A DNA stretch of 64,000 nt. Origin: Jingyaoa shaoxingensis. GTDB taxonomy: Bacteria > Bacillota > Clostridia > Lachnospirales > Lachnospiraceae. Both the position numbers and the translations under genes were made by a program. The DNA lies in NCBI RefSeq assembly GCF_014385005.1, contig NZ_JACRSZ010000003.1, positions 266,025 to 330,024 on the forward strand. Direction: 5' to 3'. This document shows, piece by piece, positions 43,618 to 51,938 of the stretch. Positions within the stretch are counted from its first letter, which is position 1. Every line of letters begins with the position of its first letter. The notes below the pieces were generated by a model. That model was given only the letters and a program-made list of their open reading frames with translations, was not told where the DNA came from and searched no databases.

Positions 43618-43743
43618 TGACTAACTACCGAATAGTAATTAAACAGAATTAGCAAAAATGGTCTTATAATTCTGCAAAATAAAACTGTTCATAATCAAAT
43701 CATGGCATTGGGTATGGCTAAAAGGCAAGTGTATTTCTTGTAA

Positions 43744-43793
43744 ATCATGAAATACATCATATTTTACAATGTATGATGTCTATGGTTCATGAT
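43744..43793. repeat. Two-tier long hairpin in the gene-free gap
   Basis: Outer arms 43744-43751 and 43786-43793 (ATCATGAA / TTCATGAT) enclose inner arms 43754-43761 and 43772-43779 (ACATCATA / TATGATGT). The gap 43488-44037 has no gene I can support; it contains this element, the overlapping repeats at 43592, a GC-rich stem at 43840-43888, and the pnp terminator. Confidence 0.55.
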
Positions 43794-43959
43794 AAGCAGA
43801 TTTTTTGCAGTTTTGCGTTAACGAACCTTGAGAGAATGCCCGCCCACGAGCGTCCTGTTTGAGCGAAGCGAGTTTAAGCGACGGGCGGATATAAGCATTT
43901 GAAAGGTGAGTAGCAAAACAAATATAATCTGCGTTCATAACCATCGACATCATACAAAA

Positions 43960-44003
43960 AGAAAAAGGCAGCAATTCCATGATTACATGAAATTGCTGCC
44001 TTA
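43960..44003 (-). terminator. Terminator of pnp
   Basis: In the minus direction an 11-13 pair stem (AAGGCAGCAATTTC / GAATTGCTGCCTT with an AT loop) is followed by TTTTCTTTTTG, about 35 bases after the pnp stop. Confidence 0.85.
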
Positions 44004-44037
44004 TGATCGTTTGTTATATAACAGCCCCGTTGTATTT

Positions 44038-46125
44038 TTACTGTTCGATATCTTTCATGCTGAAGCTGATTCTGCCCATCTTGTCTTTTCCAAGGCATAC
44101 TACCTTCACTACATCACCCAGTGAAAGTACATCTTCTACCTTGTCGATTCTCTCTTTGGAGATCTTGGAGATGTGTACCATTCCTTCTTTTCCAGGAGCA
44201 AATTCCAGGAATGCACCGAATTCTTTGATGCTAATGACTTTTCCTGTGAATACCTGTCCGGCTTCGAAGTCTGTGGTGATGATACGGATCATATCCATAG
44301 CTTCTGCCATCTTTTCTTTATCCGTTCCGCAGATAGATACCGCACCGTCATCTGTAATATCGATCTTCACACCTGTCTGTTCAATGATTGCATTGATGGT
44401 CTTTCCTCTCTGACCAACTACATCACCAATCTTCTGTGGATCAATGTTGAGCTGGATGATCTTTGGTGCATATTCTCCTACGCTGCTTCGTGGTTCTGCA
44501 ATGGCTTTTGCCATAACTTCATCCAGAATGTAGGTTCTAGCAATCTTTGTCTTGGCAATGGCTTCTTCAATGATCGGACGGGTCAGACCATGAATCTTAA
44601 TATCCATCTGGATAGCTGTGATACCCTTATGAGTACCGGCTACCTTAAAGTCCATATCTCCGAAGAAGTCTTCCAGTCCCTGGATATCGGTCAGTACGAT
44701 GTAATCATCATCTGTTTCACCGGTAACCAGACCACAGGAAATACCTGCTACAGCACTCTTAATCGGCACACCTGCTGCCATCAATGACATGGAAGATGCA
44801 CAGATACTTGCCTGAGAAGTAGATCCGTTGGACTCGAAGGTCTCGGATACAGTTCTGATGGCATATGGGAATTCTGCTTCACTTGGAAGTACCGGTACCA
44901 GGGCACGTTCTGCCAGTGCTCCATGACCGATCTCACGACGTCCCGGTCCTCTGGATGGCTTTGTCTCACCTACAGAATAACTTGGGAAGTTGTAGTGATG
45001 CATATAACGTTTGCTTGTCTCAGCCACATCCAGACCATCGATCTTCTGTGCTTCTGACAGTGGAGCCAGTGTACAGATGTTGCAGATCTGTGTCTGTCCA
45101 CGGGTAAACATAGCAGAGCCATGTACTCTAGGGATCAGATCTACTTCTGCTGCCAGAGGACGGATCTGATCGATCTGACGTCCATCCGGACGCTTATGGT
45201 CTTTTAAGATCATCTTACGAACAGTCTTCTTCTGATACTGGTAAACTGCTTCATCCAGTACAGCCAGCCATTCTTCATTCTCAGCGAACTCTTCGGTGAG
45301 TTTTTCCTTAATCTGACGAATATTCTCTTCTCTCTTCTGCTTTTCATCTGTGAATACAGCAACTTCCATCTCTTCCGGAGTAACGATCTTCTTCATTGCT
45401 TCGAAAAGTTCTTCTGGTACTGCACAGCTGGTGTAGCTATGTTTCGGTTTTCCGCATTCAGCTACGATGGTATCGATAAATGCGATGACTTTCTGGTTTA
45501 CTTCATGTGCTGCAAAGATTGCTTCGATCATCTTATCTTCCGGTACTTCATTGGCACCTGCTTCGATCATGATGACTTTTTCTCTGGTAGATGCAACAGT
45601 CAGCTGCAGATCAGATACTGCCTTCTGTGCCGCATTTGGGTTAAATACGAATTCACCGTCGATCAGACCTACCTGTGTGGTAGCTGTCGGACCGTCGAAT
45701 GGAATATCTGAAATTGCAGTTGCAATTGCAGAACCTAACATAGCAGTCAGCTCCGGTGCACAGTCCGGATCTACAGAAAGTACCAGGTTATTCAGGGTTA
45801 CATCGTTTCTGTAATCCTTCGGGAACAGCGGTCTCATCGGTCTGTCAATAACACGGCTGGTCAGGATGGCATTCTCAGATGCTTTTCCTTCTCTCTTATT
45901 AAATCCTCCCGGGATCTTTCCTACTGCGTACATCTTCTCTTCATATTCTACACTCAGTGGGAAGAAATCGATCCCTTCTCTTGGCTTCTCGGAAGCAGTT
46001 GCTGTAGAAAGAACAGTGGTATCACCATAGTGCATCAGTGCTGCACCGTTTGCCTGCTTTGCTACACGATTTACATCGACTGTCAGTGTTCTGCCAGCCA
46101 GTTCCATGGAATAGCTCTTATACAT
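44038..46125 (-). CDS. pnp: Polyribonucleotide nucleotidyltransferase (PNPase)
   Basis: A 695-residue PNPase with two RNase PH domains, then KH and S1 (RIVHVGDVV-like GKVISIKEFGAFLEFAPGKEGMVHISKIS). Motifs include FFPLSVEYEEKMYAVGKIPGGFNKREG and GPGRREIGHGALAERAL. It degrades RNA 3' to 5' with phosphate in the degradosome. Start 46125 (MYKSYS) has AGGAG 7 bases upstream; an extended frame to 46191 reads through its structured leader and is rejected. It follows rpsO, as in most bacteria. Confidence 0.96.
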   Translation of the reverse strand: MYKSYSMELAGRTLTVDVNRVAKQANGAALMHYGDTTVLSTATASEKPREGIDFFPLSVEYEEKMYAVGKIPGGFNKREGKASENAILTSRVIDRPMRPLFPKDYRNDVTLNNLVLSVDPDCAPELTAMLGSAIATAISDIPFDGPTATTQVGLIDGEFVFNPNAAQKAVSDLQLTVASTREKVIMIEAGANEVPEDKMIEAIFAAHEVNQKVIAFIDTIVAECGKPKHSYTSCAVPEELFEAMKKIVTPEEMEVAVFTDEKQKREENIRQIKEKLTEEFAENEEWLAVLDEAVYQYQKKTVRKMILKDHKRPDGRQIDQIRPLAAEVDLIPRVHGSAMFTRGQTQICNICTLAPLSEAQKIDGLDVAETSKRYMHHYNFPSYSVGETKPSRGPGRREIGHGALAERALVPVLPSEAEFPYAIRTVSETFESNGSTSQASICASSMSLMAAGVPIKSAVAGISCGLVTGETDDDYIVLTDIQGLEDFFGDMDFKVAGTHKGITAIQMDIKIHGLTRPIIEEAIAKTKIARTYILDEVMAKAIAEPRSSVGEYAPKIIQLNIDPQKIGDVVGQRGKTINAIIEQTGVKIDITDDGAVSICGTDKEKMAEAMDMIRIITTDFEAGQVFTGKVISIKEFGAFLEFAPGKEGMVHISKISKERIDKVEDVLSLGDVVKVVCLGKDKMGRISFSMKDIEQ

Positions 46126-46149
46126 GGTCATTCTCCTTTTCTTTTTGTT

Positions 46150-46250
46150 GTTACAGCGGCATAAGTCTTCCGAAACGACTGAAAAAAGCACTTACGCAAA
46201 TGCGCTTTTCAGTGGTCTCGGCTCTCTGCCGTCTGTGTGAACGTTGCCCG
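46150..46250 (-). promoter_or_regulatory. Structured leader of pnp
   Basis: In the minus direction, ACTGAAAAGC and GCTTTTTTCAGT can pair around GCATTTGCGTAAGT, just ahead of the pnp ribosome binding site. PNPase and RNase III autoregulation acts on such leaders in other bacteria; here the role is inferred. Confidence 0.45.
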
Positions 46251-46273
46251 CAATAAATTTTGCAGAAAACAAC

Positions 46274-46293
46274 GGGGACGGTTACCCGTCCCC
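46274..46293 (-). terminator. Hairpin after rpsO
   Basis: GGGGACGG pairs with CCGTCCCC (46274-46293), 8 bases after the rpsO stop, followed in the minus direction by GTTGTTTTCTG. Partial terminator or mRNA end between rpsO and pnp. Confidence 0.7.
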
Positions 46294-46300
46294 ATGTAAA

Positions 46301-46567
46301 TTATTTTCTGATTCCTAATTTTGCAATTAAAGCACGGTATCCTTCAATATCAGTTTTCTTTAAGTATGCCAGTAAACCACGTCTCTGACCTACCATTTTC
46401 AGAAGACCTCTTCTTGAATGATGATCCTTAGGATTACTCTGCAGATGAGCTGTAAGCTCCTGGATTCTTGCTGTTAATACTGCAATCTGTACTTCAGGTG
46501 ATCCTGTATCTCCTTCTTTACGTCCATACTCAGCGATAATTGCCTGTTTCTTTTCTTTTGAAATCAT
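46301..46567 (-). CDS. rpsO: 30S ribosomal protein S15
   Basis: An 88-residue S15 with [33 protein letters not shown], the 16S rRNA-binding core. Start 46567 has AAGGAG. It has its own promoter and is followed by pnp, the conserved rpsO-pnp pair. Confidence 0.97.
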   Translation of the reverse strand: MISKEKKQAIIAEYGRKEGDTGSPEVQIAVLTARIQELTAHLQSNPKDHHSRRGLLKMVGQRRGLLAYLKKTDIEGYRALIAKLGIRK

Positions 46568-46686
46568 ATCTTATTCTCCTTTCGATTTTAAACGCCCTAC
46601 ACTAAGAAATGGTCGGAGTGTCCTATCTCTGAGTGTCGGCTCATTCCATACTTTCAAAGTATAACATGATCTTTCTGCTTCGTCAA
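46568..46686 (-). promoter_or_regulatory. rpsO promoter and 5' leader
   Basis: On the minus strand TTGACG (46681-46686) and TATACT (46658-46663) are 17 bases apart. The leader of about 85 bases contains CACTC...GAGTG-type complementarity and could hold an S15 autoregulatory site, as in other bacteria; that part is inferred. Confidence 0.65.
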
Positions 46687-47111
46687 CCTCTTGTTGCAAA
46701 TATCAGAAAGAATATCCCACCGATACAACAGCACAAAAATCCTGTATAATACATTATCTTCGCCAGTTCTGTCCGCTTATCTTCAGTATATAGTTCAAAT
46801 TCTGCCGGTTTTCTTTCGTTATAGCGTATCTTTACCTTTTCATTCACACTGTACTGACTGGGATTGCTTCCTTTTGCATATTGTTCCCGGTGCAGAATTC
46901 CTTCTGCATAATAGGTAATCACCGGGTAAAAATAATCATGTATACCTGCCTGTCGTCCAAAAGTATCCGGTTCTCCCGCCACAATCTCTGCTACTACACC
47001 AGTTGTTTTTCCCTTGTATTTCTGTCTTCCTTCTATGGATAATAGCCAGAAATATCCTGCCAGAACCAGCAGACCTCCCAGCGTAATAAATACGATACTT
47101 GCTGTCAGCAT
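46683..47111 (-). CDS. DUF3592-like two-TM protein
   Basis: A 142-residue protein with one hydrophobic segment at each end (residues 3-25 and 118-138) and a soluble beta-rich middle (YFYPVITYYAEGILHREQYAKGSNPSQY, VNEKVKIRYNERKP), the layout of DUF3592 proteins. Function unknown. Its stop overlaps the rpsO promoter. Confidence 0.65.
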   Translation of the reverse strand: MLTASIVFITLGGLLVLAGYFWLLSIEGRQKYKGKTTGVVAEIVAGEPDTFGRQAGIHDYFYPVITYYAEGILHREQYAKGSNPSQYSVNEKVKIRYNERKPAEFELYTEDKRTELAKIMYYTGFLCCCIGGIFFLIFATRG

Positions 47112-47204
47112 GTTTTTTCACCACCTGTTTTTTTCTTTAGCTATCATATTTCAGCCATTAAGAAAAGTCAAGTACTGATGCAATTTGTATCGTACCGTTA
47201 TGGG

Positions 47205-48410
47205 TCAGCATAATTTCTTTGATTCACTTTCCTCTGCCGTATATTCCTCCACGTCTGTTCTTGTCACTTGTTTTATATGTCGTTTTTTTAGACGACTATA
47301 TACAAATTCACGGAAAATCGTATAAAATACTGATACCAGCGGAATGAAAATAAGCATACCGACAATTCCCAAAAGATTTCCACCGATTGTAACTGCCGCC
47401 AGTACCCATATCGATGGCAGCCCTACGGATCCGCCAACAACATGTGGATAGATCAGATTACCTTCTATCTGCTGCAAAACCAGAAAAACTATAATAAATA
47501 AAACTGCCTGCTTGGGATTTATCATAAAAATCAAAAGACTTCCCACTGCACAGCCGATAAAAGCCCCAAAAATAGGAACCAATGCGGTAAATGCAATCAA
47601 AATACCAATTAAAAGTGCATATGGCATTTTTAAAATACTTAACGCAATGACAAACATGGTTCCGAGAATCACAGCTTCCAGACACTGACCGGTAAGAAAG
47701 TGTGCAAAAGTTCGATAGGTCAGGGAACATATTTTAAGAATCGCATCTGCTTTTTGTTTTGGAATAAAAGCGAAAATCACTTTTCTTACCTGCAAATGCA
47801 ATTTTTCCTTCTGAAAAAGAATATAACACGCAAAGGAAAAAGAAATAAAAAAGGTCGCTAATCCGCTGGCAATAGAACCTACTGCTGACATCGTCGTATT
47901 CATCATATTTCCGGCGCCGTTTCCAAGAAGACTTATCCCCCATTTAATTGCCTGATCAGGCTGAAACTGTAGCTGATCTACCAACTTCATAATTTCCTTA
48001 TTGTTATGTGAAAATTCTCTAATCCAGTTTTGCATCTGTGGAATAAAATCTGAAATACTTGCCATCAGATTTCCCATTGTCTGTGTTAGCTGGGGGATCA
48101 CACCAAACATTACCAATACAATTACACTAGCCACCAATATAATTGTAAGAAGCAGGCTTATCGGTCTCGCAGCTTTTTTGCCTATTTTATTTTCTTCTTT
48201 TATCTTTCTGAGAATTTTCTTTTCCAGGAAACTCATTGGTACATTAATCACAAAGGCAATTGCACCACCAAGCGCAAAAGGGAACACGATTTTCCATATT
48301 GTCTTTAAGACTTCAATCACTACATCAAATTTCCACAAAGCAACTACAAGAAATGCAGTAAACACAATCAGTTCCCGAATTTTCTTCATCGACATTTTGC
48401 TTAAATCCAT
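47205..48410 (-). CDS. AI-2E family transporter
   Basis: A 401-residue membrane protein of the AI-2E/PerM family with about eight segments; LIGILIAFTALVPIFGAFIG and QIEGNLIYPHVVGGSVGLPSIWVLAAV are family hallmarks. Some members export AI-2 or act as Na+/H+ antiporters; the substrate here is unknown. Start 48410 has GGAG at 7 bases. A terminator separates it from ribF. Confidence 0.9.
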   Translation of the reverse strand: MDLSKMSMKKIRELIVFTAFLVVALWKFDVVIEVLKTIWKIVFPFALGGAIAFVINVPMSFLEKKILRKIKEENKIGKKAARPISLLLTIILVASVIVLVMFGVIPQLTQTMGNLMASISDFIPQMQNWIREFSHNNKEIMKLVDQLQFQPDQAIKWGISLLGNGAGNMMNTTMSAVGSIASGLATFFISFSFACYILFQKEKLHLQVRKVIFAFIPKQKADAILKICSLTYRTFAHFLTGQCLEAVILGTMFVIALSILKMPYALLIGILIAFTALVPIFGAFIGCAVGSLLIFMINPKQAVLFIIVFLVLQQIEGNLIYPHVVGGSVGLPSIWVLAAVTIGGNLLGIVGMLIFIPLVSVFYTIFREFVYSRLKKRHIKQVTRTDVEEYTAEESESKKLC

Positions 48411-48466
48411 TATTTTTCTCCACTTTTTCTTAATTTTTATGCAATAAAGATCTCTTTGATAAAAAA

Positions 48467-48502
48467 AGACCCTTATTGCATTATAAAAATGCAATAAAAG
48501 TC
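48467..48502 (-). terminator. Terminator of the nusA-ribF operon
   Basis: In the minus direction GACTTTTATTGCAT pairs with ATGCAATAAGGGTC (48469-48502) and runs into seven T residues, about 155 bases after ribF. Another TTATTGCAT about 30 bases on can pair with the same ATGCAATAA, giving an alternative structure. Confidence 0.8.
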
Positions 48503-48656
48503 TCACCATTTCCTTATGATACCGGATGCTTCCATCGTACTGACGATACCACAAACGCGAAATTGTTAAGCGTAGGTTACTCCCCTTTATTGGCATCAAT
48601 CATACACCCAATCCAAACTCTCTGTCAAGGTATGACATTGCCAACTCTGATCTTTT

Positions 48657-49562
48657 TTACTCTTTGCTGTCAAAATACTCTTTTCCAAAGCAGATATCTC
48701 TGTGCATCTGCGCTTTCAACTCATCCAGATCCGGGAATTTCTGTTCCGGTCTCTCAAAGGAATACAACTGCACTTCGATCTCTTTTCCGTACAAGTCTCC
48801 TTCAAAATCAAATAAATAGGTCTCTACCCCACGGAAAAGTTCTCCCACCGTAGGCTTGTACCCGATATTGGTTACTCCGTTGAACGTTCCATCCTCCATA
48901 ACCGTCTTCGTTGCATAAACTCCGTTTGGTGGCAGGAGTTTTCCAACTGATGGAATCAGATTCGTGGTCGGCATTCCTAAAGTTCTTCCGATTCTACGTC
49001 CATGAAGCACTTCGCCTCTAACCGTATAAGGATAACCCAGAAGCTGTGTTACCACTTCCATATTGCCTGCTTCCAGTGCTTCTTTTACATAAGTGCTGCT
49101 GATTTCCCGTCCCTGATACATCTCTTTTGGAACGATCTCCAGTGTATATCCCAGTTCTTTCTGCATCTGCTCCAACAGATGACAGTCTCCTTTTCGCTGA
49201 TAACCGAAACGAAAGTCTTCGCCTACTGCGATATATTTTGCCCGCAGACGTTTTACCAGAATATCACGGACAAAGTCTTCCGGACTCATATGGGAGATCT
49301 CCGGAAGAAACGGGCAGTCGATCCACCAGGAGACACCCATCTTCTTCAGAAACTCTTTTTTTTCACCTTTGGTCAGTAGTGCCGGATTCTTCGGATTCGG
49401 CCAGATGGTCACTACTACACTTTCAAGTCCTTCTTTTTCCCTTTCACAGATCCGTCGAATCAACTGCTGATGTCCAAGATGCAGTCCATCGAACTTTCCC
49501 AGTGTTACCGCACTGTCCCTGTCCATGGTATAATCGTCCATTAAGCCTTCTATATACTTCAT
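48657..49562 (-). CDS. ribF: Riboflavin kinase / FAD synthetase
   Basis: A 301-residue bifunctional protein. The N-terminal nucleotidyltransferase half has VTLGKFDGLHLGHQQLI and ISSTYVKEAL; the C-terminal kinase half has GRRIGRTLGMPTTNL and NGVYA. It converts riboflavin to FMN then FAD. Start 49562 has AAAGGA and lies 13 bases after truB. Confidence 0.95.
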   Translation of the reverse strand: MKYIEGLMDDYTMDRDSAVTLGKFDGLHLGHQQLIRRICEREKEGLESVVVTIWPNPKNPALLTKGEKKEFLKKMGVSWWIDCPFLPEISHMSPEDFVRDILVKRLRAKYIAVGEDFRFGYQRKGDCHLLEQMQKELGYTLEIVPKEMYQGREISSTYVKEALEAGNMEVVTQLLGYPYTVRGEVLHGRRIGRTLGMPTTNLIPSVGKLLPPNGVYATKTVMEDGTFNGVTNIGYKPTVGELFRGVETYLFDFEGDLYGKEIEVQLYSFERPEQKFPDLDELKAQMHRDICFGKEYFDSKE

Positions 49563-49575
49563 GTTCTGTTCCTTT

Positions 49576-50517
49576 TTATCTATCATTTCGCCAGTCCAGA
49601 AACATCTTTACCGGCCGATAACATTTTTTCTGCATATCATACTGATAAACTCCACAGAAATGTCCCTGTGAGTCATATATCCTCACCCAGCCGGACACTT
49701 TTTTTTCTGCTGATGTTCCTGTGAACTGATTTGGAAATAACGAATTCCCGTTATACAAAAATCTGTCCATTCCTTCTTTCATCTCGAAAGCCGGATACTG
49801 CTTCAGCATCTGATCCACCGGAATAATATGCTCCAGAAGTTCCTGACTGACGCTTTCGCCTTCTGATTTTTTCTTCTGCAATTCTTCCACTTCTGAAAGC
49901 CGCAGAGCATCCTGAATCTCAAAGATCCCTACACGGGTACGGGTCAGTTCTTCCATACAGGCACAGATCCCAAGTTTCTCACCGATATCATGACACAGCG
50001 TACGAATATAAGTTCCCTTGGAACAGGTTACCGTCATGATAACTCTTGGCAGATTAATCTCTTCGATGGTCAGTTCCAGAATTCTTACCGGTCTGGCTGC
50101 CCGCTCAATGGTCTTTCCTTCTCTGGCAAGCTCGTACAATTTTTTTCCGTTCACTTTCAGTGCAGAATACATGGGCGGGATCTGTTCGTAATCCCCGATA
50201 AAACTCTCTGCTGCTGCTTTTACCTGTTCTTCTGTCACCGTCACAGACATTTCTTTCAGAACGGTTCCCGAAATATCCTGGGTATCTGTCTCTTTCCCCA
50301 AAAGCATCACTGCCCGGTAAGTCTTGTCCTTATCCGTCAGCATATCACACAGTCTCGTACCTCCGCCAAGGCATACCGGAAGTACACCTTCCGCATCCGG
50401 ATCCAGCGTACCGGTATGTCCGATCTTTTTCTGCCTCAGGATTCCCCGCAGCTTCGCCACTACATCATGAGAGGTATAACCTTTTTCTTTGTAAATATTA
50501 ATGACGCCATGAATCAT
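49576..50517 (-). CDS. truB: tRNA pseudouridine(55) synthase
   Basis: A 313-residue TruB with KIGHTGTLDPDAEGVLPVCLG (catalytic Asp near residue 39) and CSKGTYIRTLCHDIG. It makes pseudouridine 55 in the T loop of tRNAs. Standard position between nrnA and ribF. Confidence 0.96.
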   Translation of the reverse strand: MIHGVINIYKEKGYTSHDVVAKLRGILRQKKIGHTGTLDPDAEGVLPVCLGGGTRLCDMLTDKDKTYRAVMLLGKETDTQDISGTVLKEMSVTVTEEQVKAAAESFIGDYEQIPPMYSALKVNGKKLYELAREGKTIERAARPVRILELTIEEINLPRVIMTVTCSKGTYIRTLCHDIGEKLGICACMEELTRTRVGIFEIQDALRLSEVEELQKKKSEGESVSQELLEHIIPVDQMLKQYPAFEMKEGMDRFLYNGNSLFPNQFTGTSAEKKVSGWVRIYDSQGHFCGVYQYDMQKKCYRPVKMFLDWRNDR

Positions 50518-50549
50518 TCTCTTTCATTCGTCTCCTGTATTTTTATCTG

Positions 50550-51512
50550 TTATTTCATCTGCTTTTCGATATGAAGAGTCAGATTGTTGATTACGTCATG
50601 CATAGATCCCTGCATGGTACATCCGGCTGCACGCACATGTCCGCCGCCGCCAAAATACTGTGCCACTTTGCTGACGTCCACATAGGACTTGGAACGAAGG
50701 CTGACCTTGTATTCCTGCAGATTGGTTTCATACAGGAAGATCGCTACTTCCACCCCTCTGGTGAGTCGCATCTGGCTGACAATTCCATCCAGATCAGACG
50801 GTCCAACACCATAAAACTTCATATCTTTTTTCTTGATGGCACTGATAATGCATCTACTGTCCAGCACCATTATGCTTTCCAGAAGCGCTCTTCCCAGGAT
50901 CTGATTCTGCACATAAGATTTTTCCATATAGGTTGTATCAATGATATAACTGCAGTTAATTCCTTTGCGCATCAGATCTGCTGCTACTTCCATCGTATGA
51001 GGGGATGTACAGGAATACTGGAAAATGCCGGTATCATGGGCAATGCCCATATACAGTGCTTCTGCGATCTCTTTTGTAATCTTATCAGAGTCCATCACGT
51101 GATAGATCAGTTCAGAAGTAGAACTGATTGCAGGATCCACATAATCAGTATCAGCAAATCCGTTATTGCTGATATGATGATCATAACAAAGTGTCTTCTT
51201 TGCACTCTGGAAATACTTTGCCGCATCTCCCAGTCGTCCCAGATCTCCACAGTCCAGCGCGATAAACAGATCATAACTGTCATCACTGTCACAATTATGA
51301 CAAATCTGGTCTGTTCCACTGATAATATGATAACTCTCCGGGATCTCCTGGAGATATACCGTGATCTTTTCTAACCGTGGAAAATTATTTTTCAGATACA
51401 AATACAATCCCATACAGGAACCGACACAGTCGCCATCCGGCCGAATATGACCGGATATGGCAACTGTCTTTACGTCTTCCAGTTCTTCACTGATTCTATT
51501 CGTCTCTATCAT
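50550..51512 (-). CDS. nrnA: DHH/DHHA1 phosphoesterase, NrnA-type
   Basis: A 320-residue DHH protein: SGHIRPDGDCVGS, LFIALDCGDLGRLG and YDHHISN are the metal-binding motifs, and GGGGHVRAAGC is the DHHA1 motif. NrnA degrades short RNAs and removes the 3' phosphate of pAp. The start at 51512 overlaps the end of rbfA by 17 bases with GGGAGG upstream. Confidence 0.92.
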   Translation of the reverse strand: MIETNRISEELEDVKTVAISGHIRPDGDCVGSCMGLYLYLKNNFPRLEKITVYLQEIPESYHIISGTDQICHNCDSDDSYDLFIALDCGDLGRLGDAAKYFQSAKKTLCYDHHISNNGFADTDYVDPAISSTSELIYHVMDSDKITKEIAEALYMGIAHDTGIFQYSCTSPHTMEVAADLMRKGINCSYIIDTTYMEKSYVQNQILGRALLESIMVLDSRCIISAIKKKDMKFYGVGPSDLDGIVSQMRLTRGVEVAIFLYETNLQEYKVSLRSKSYVDVSKVAQYFGGGGHVRAAGCTMQGSMHDVINNLTLHIEKQMK

Positions 51513-51885
51513 CCTCATCATCCTCCCGAGATTCTTCCACATGATTCTCATTAATCAGTTTCGACATATGAACACCATATTCAATAGACTGATCCATTAT
51601 GAATCGAATTTCCGGTGTATTTCTCAGATTCAGATTCTTCGCTAGCTGGCGTCTGATATATCCGACAGCACTGTTTAATCCTTCTAATGTCTTTCCCTGT
51701 GCTTCCTGATCTCCCAGGACACTGATGTATGCCTTACAGGTCTTCAGATCAGGTGCCACTTCCACGGTCACCACTGAGGTGAGTGGATGAATACGCGGAT
51801 CTTTGATTTCTCCGCGGATAATGTTCGCCAGTTCACGCTGTACTTCGCTGTTAATCCGCGTATTCTTTATGCTGTTTTTTCTCAT
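51496..51885 (-). CDS. rbfA: 30S ribosome-binding factor A
   Basis: A 129-residue RbfA (RINSEVQRELANIIRGEIKDPRI, AYISVLGD). It helps mature the 16S rRNA 5' end in cold-sensitive assembly. Acidic C-terminal tail (EESREDDEDDRDE). Lies between infB and nrnA in the usual order. Confidence 0.94.
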   Translation of the reverse strand: MRKNSIKNTRINSEVQRELANIIRGEIKDPRIHPLTSVVTVEVAPDLKTCKAYISVLGDQEAQGKTLEGLNSAVGYIRRQLAKNLNLRNTPEIRFIMDQSIEYGVHMSKLINENHVEESREDDEDDRDE

Positions 51886-51938
51886 AATTGCTCCATTTCT
51901 CCAGGTCTTATGGGGAAAGCTGACGCATTCCTTTTTGC

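Noticed and set aside
46126..46191. Extended PNPase N-terminus
   Set aside because: These codons read through the hairpin leader; MYKSYS at 46125 has AGGAG at the right distance and matches family starts.
48411..48599. Extended N-terminus for the AI-2E transporter
   Set aside because: It runs through the ribF terminator; the ATG at 48410 has its own GGAG.
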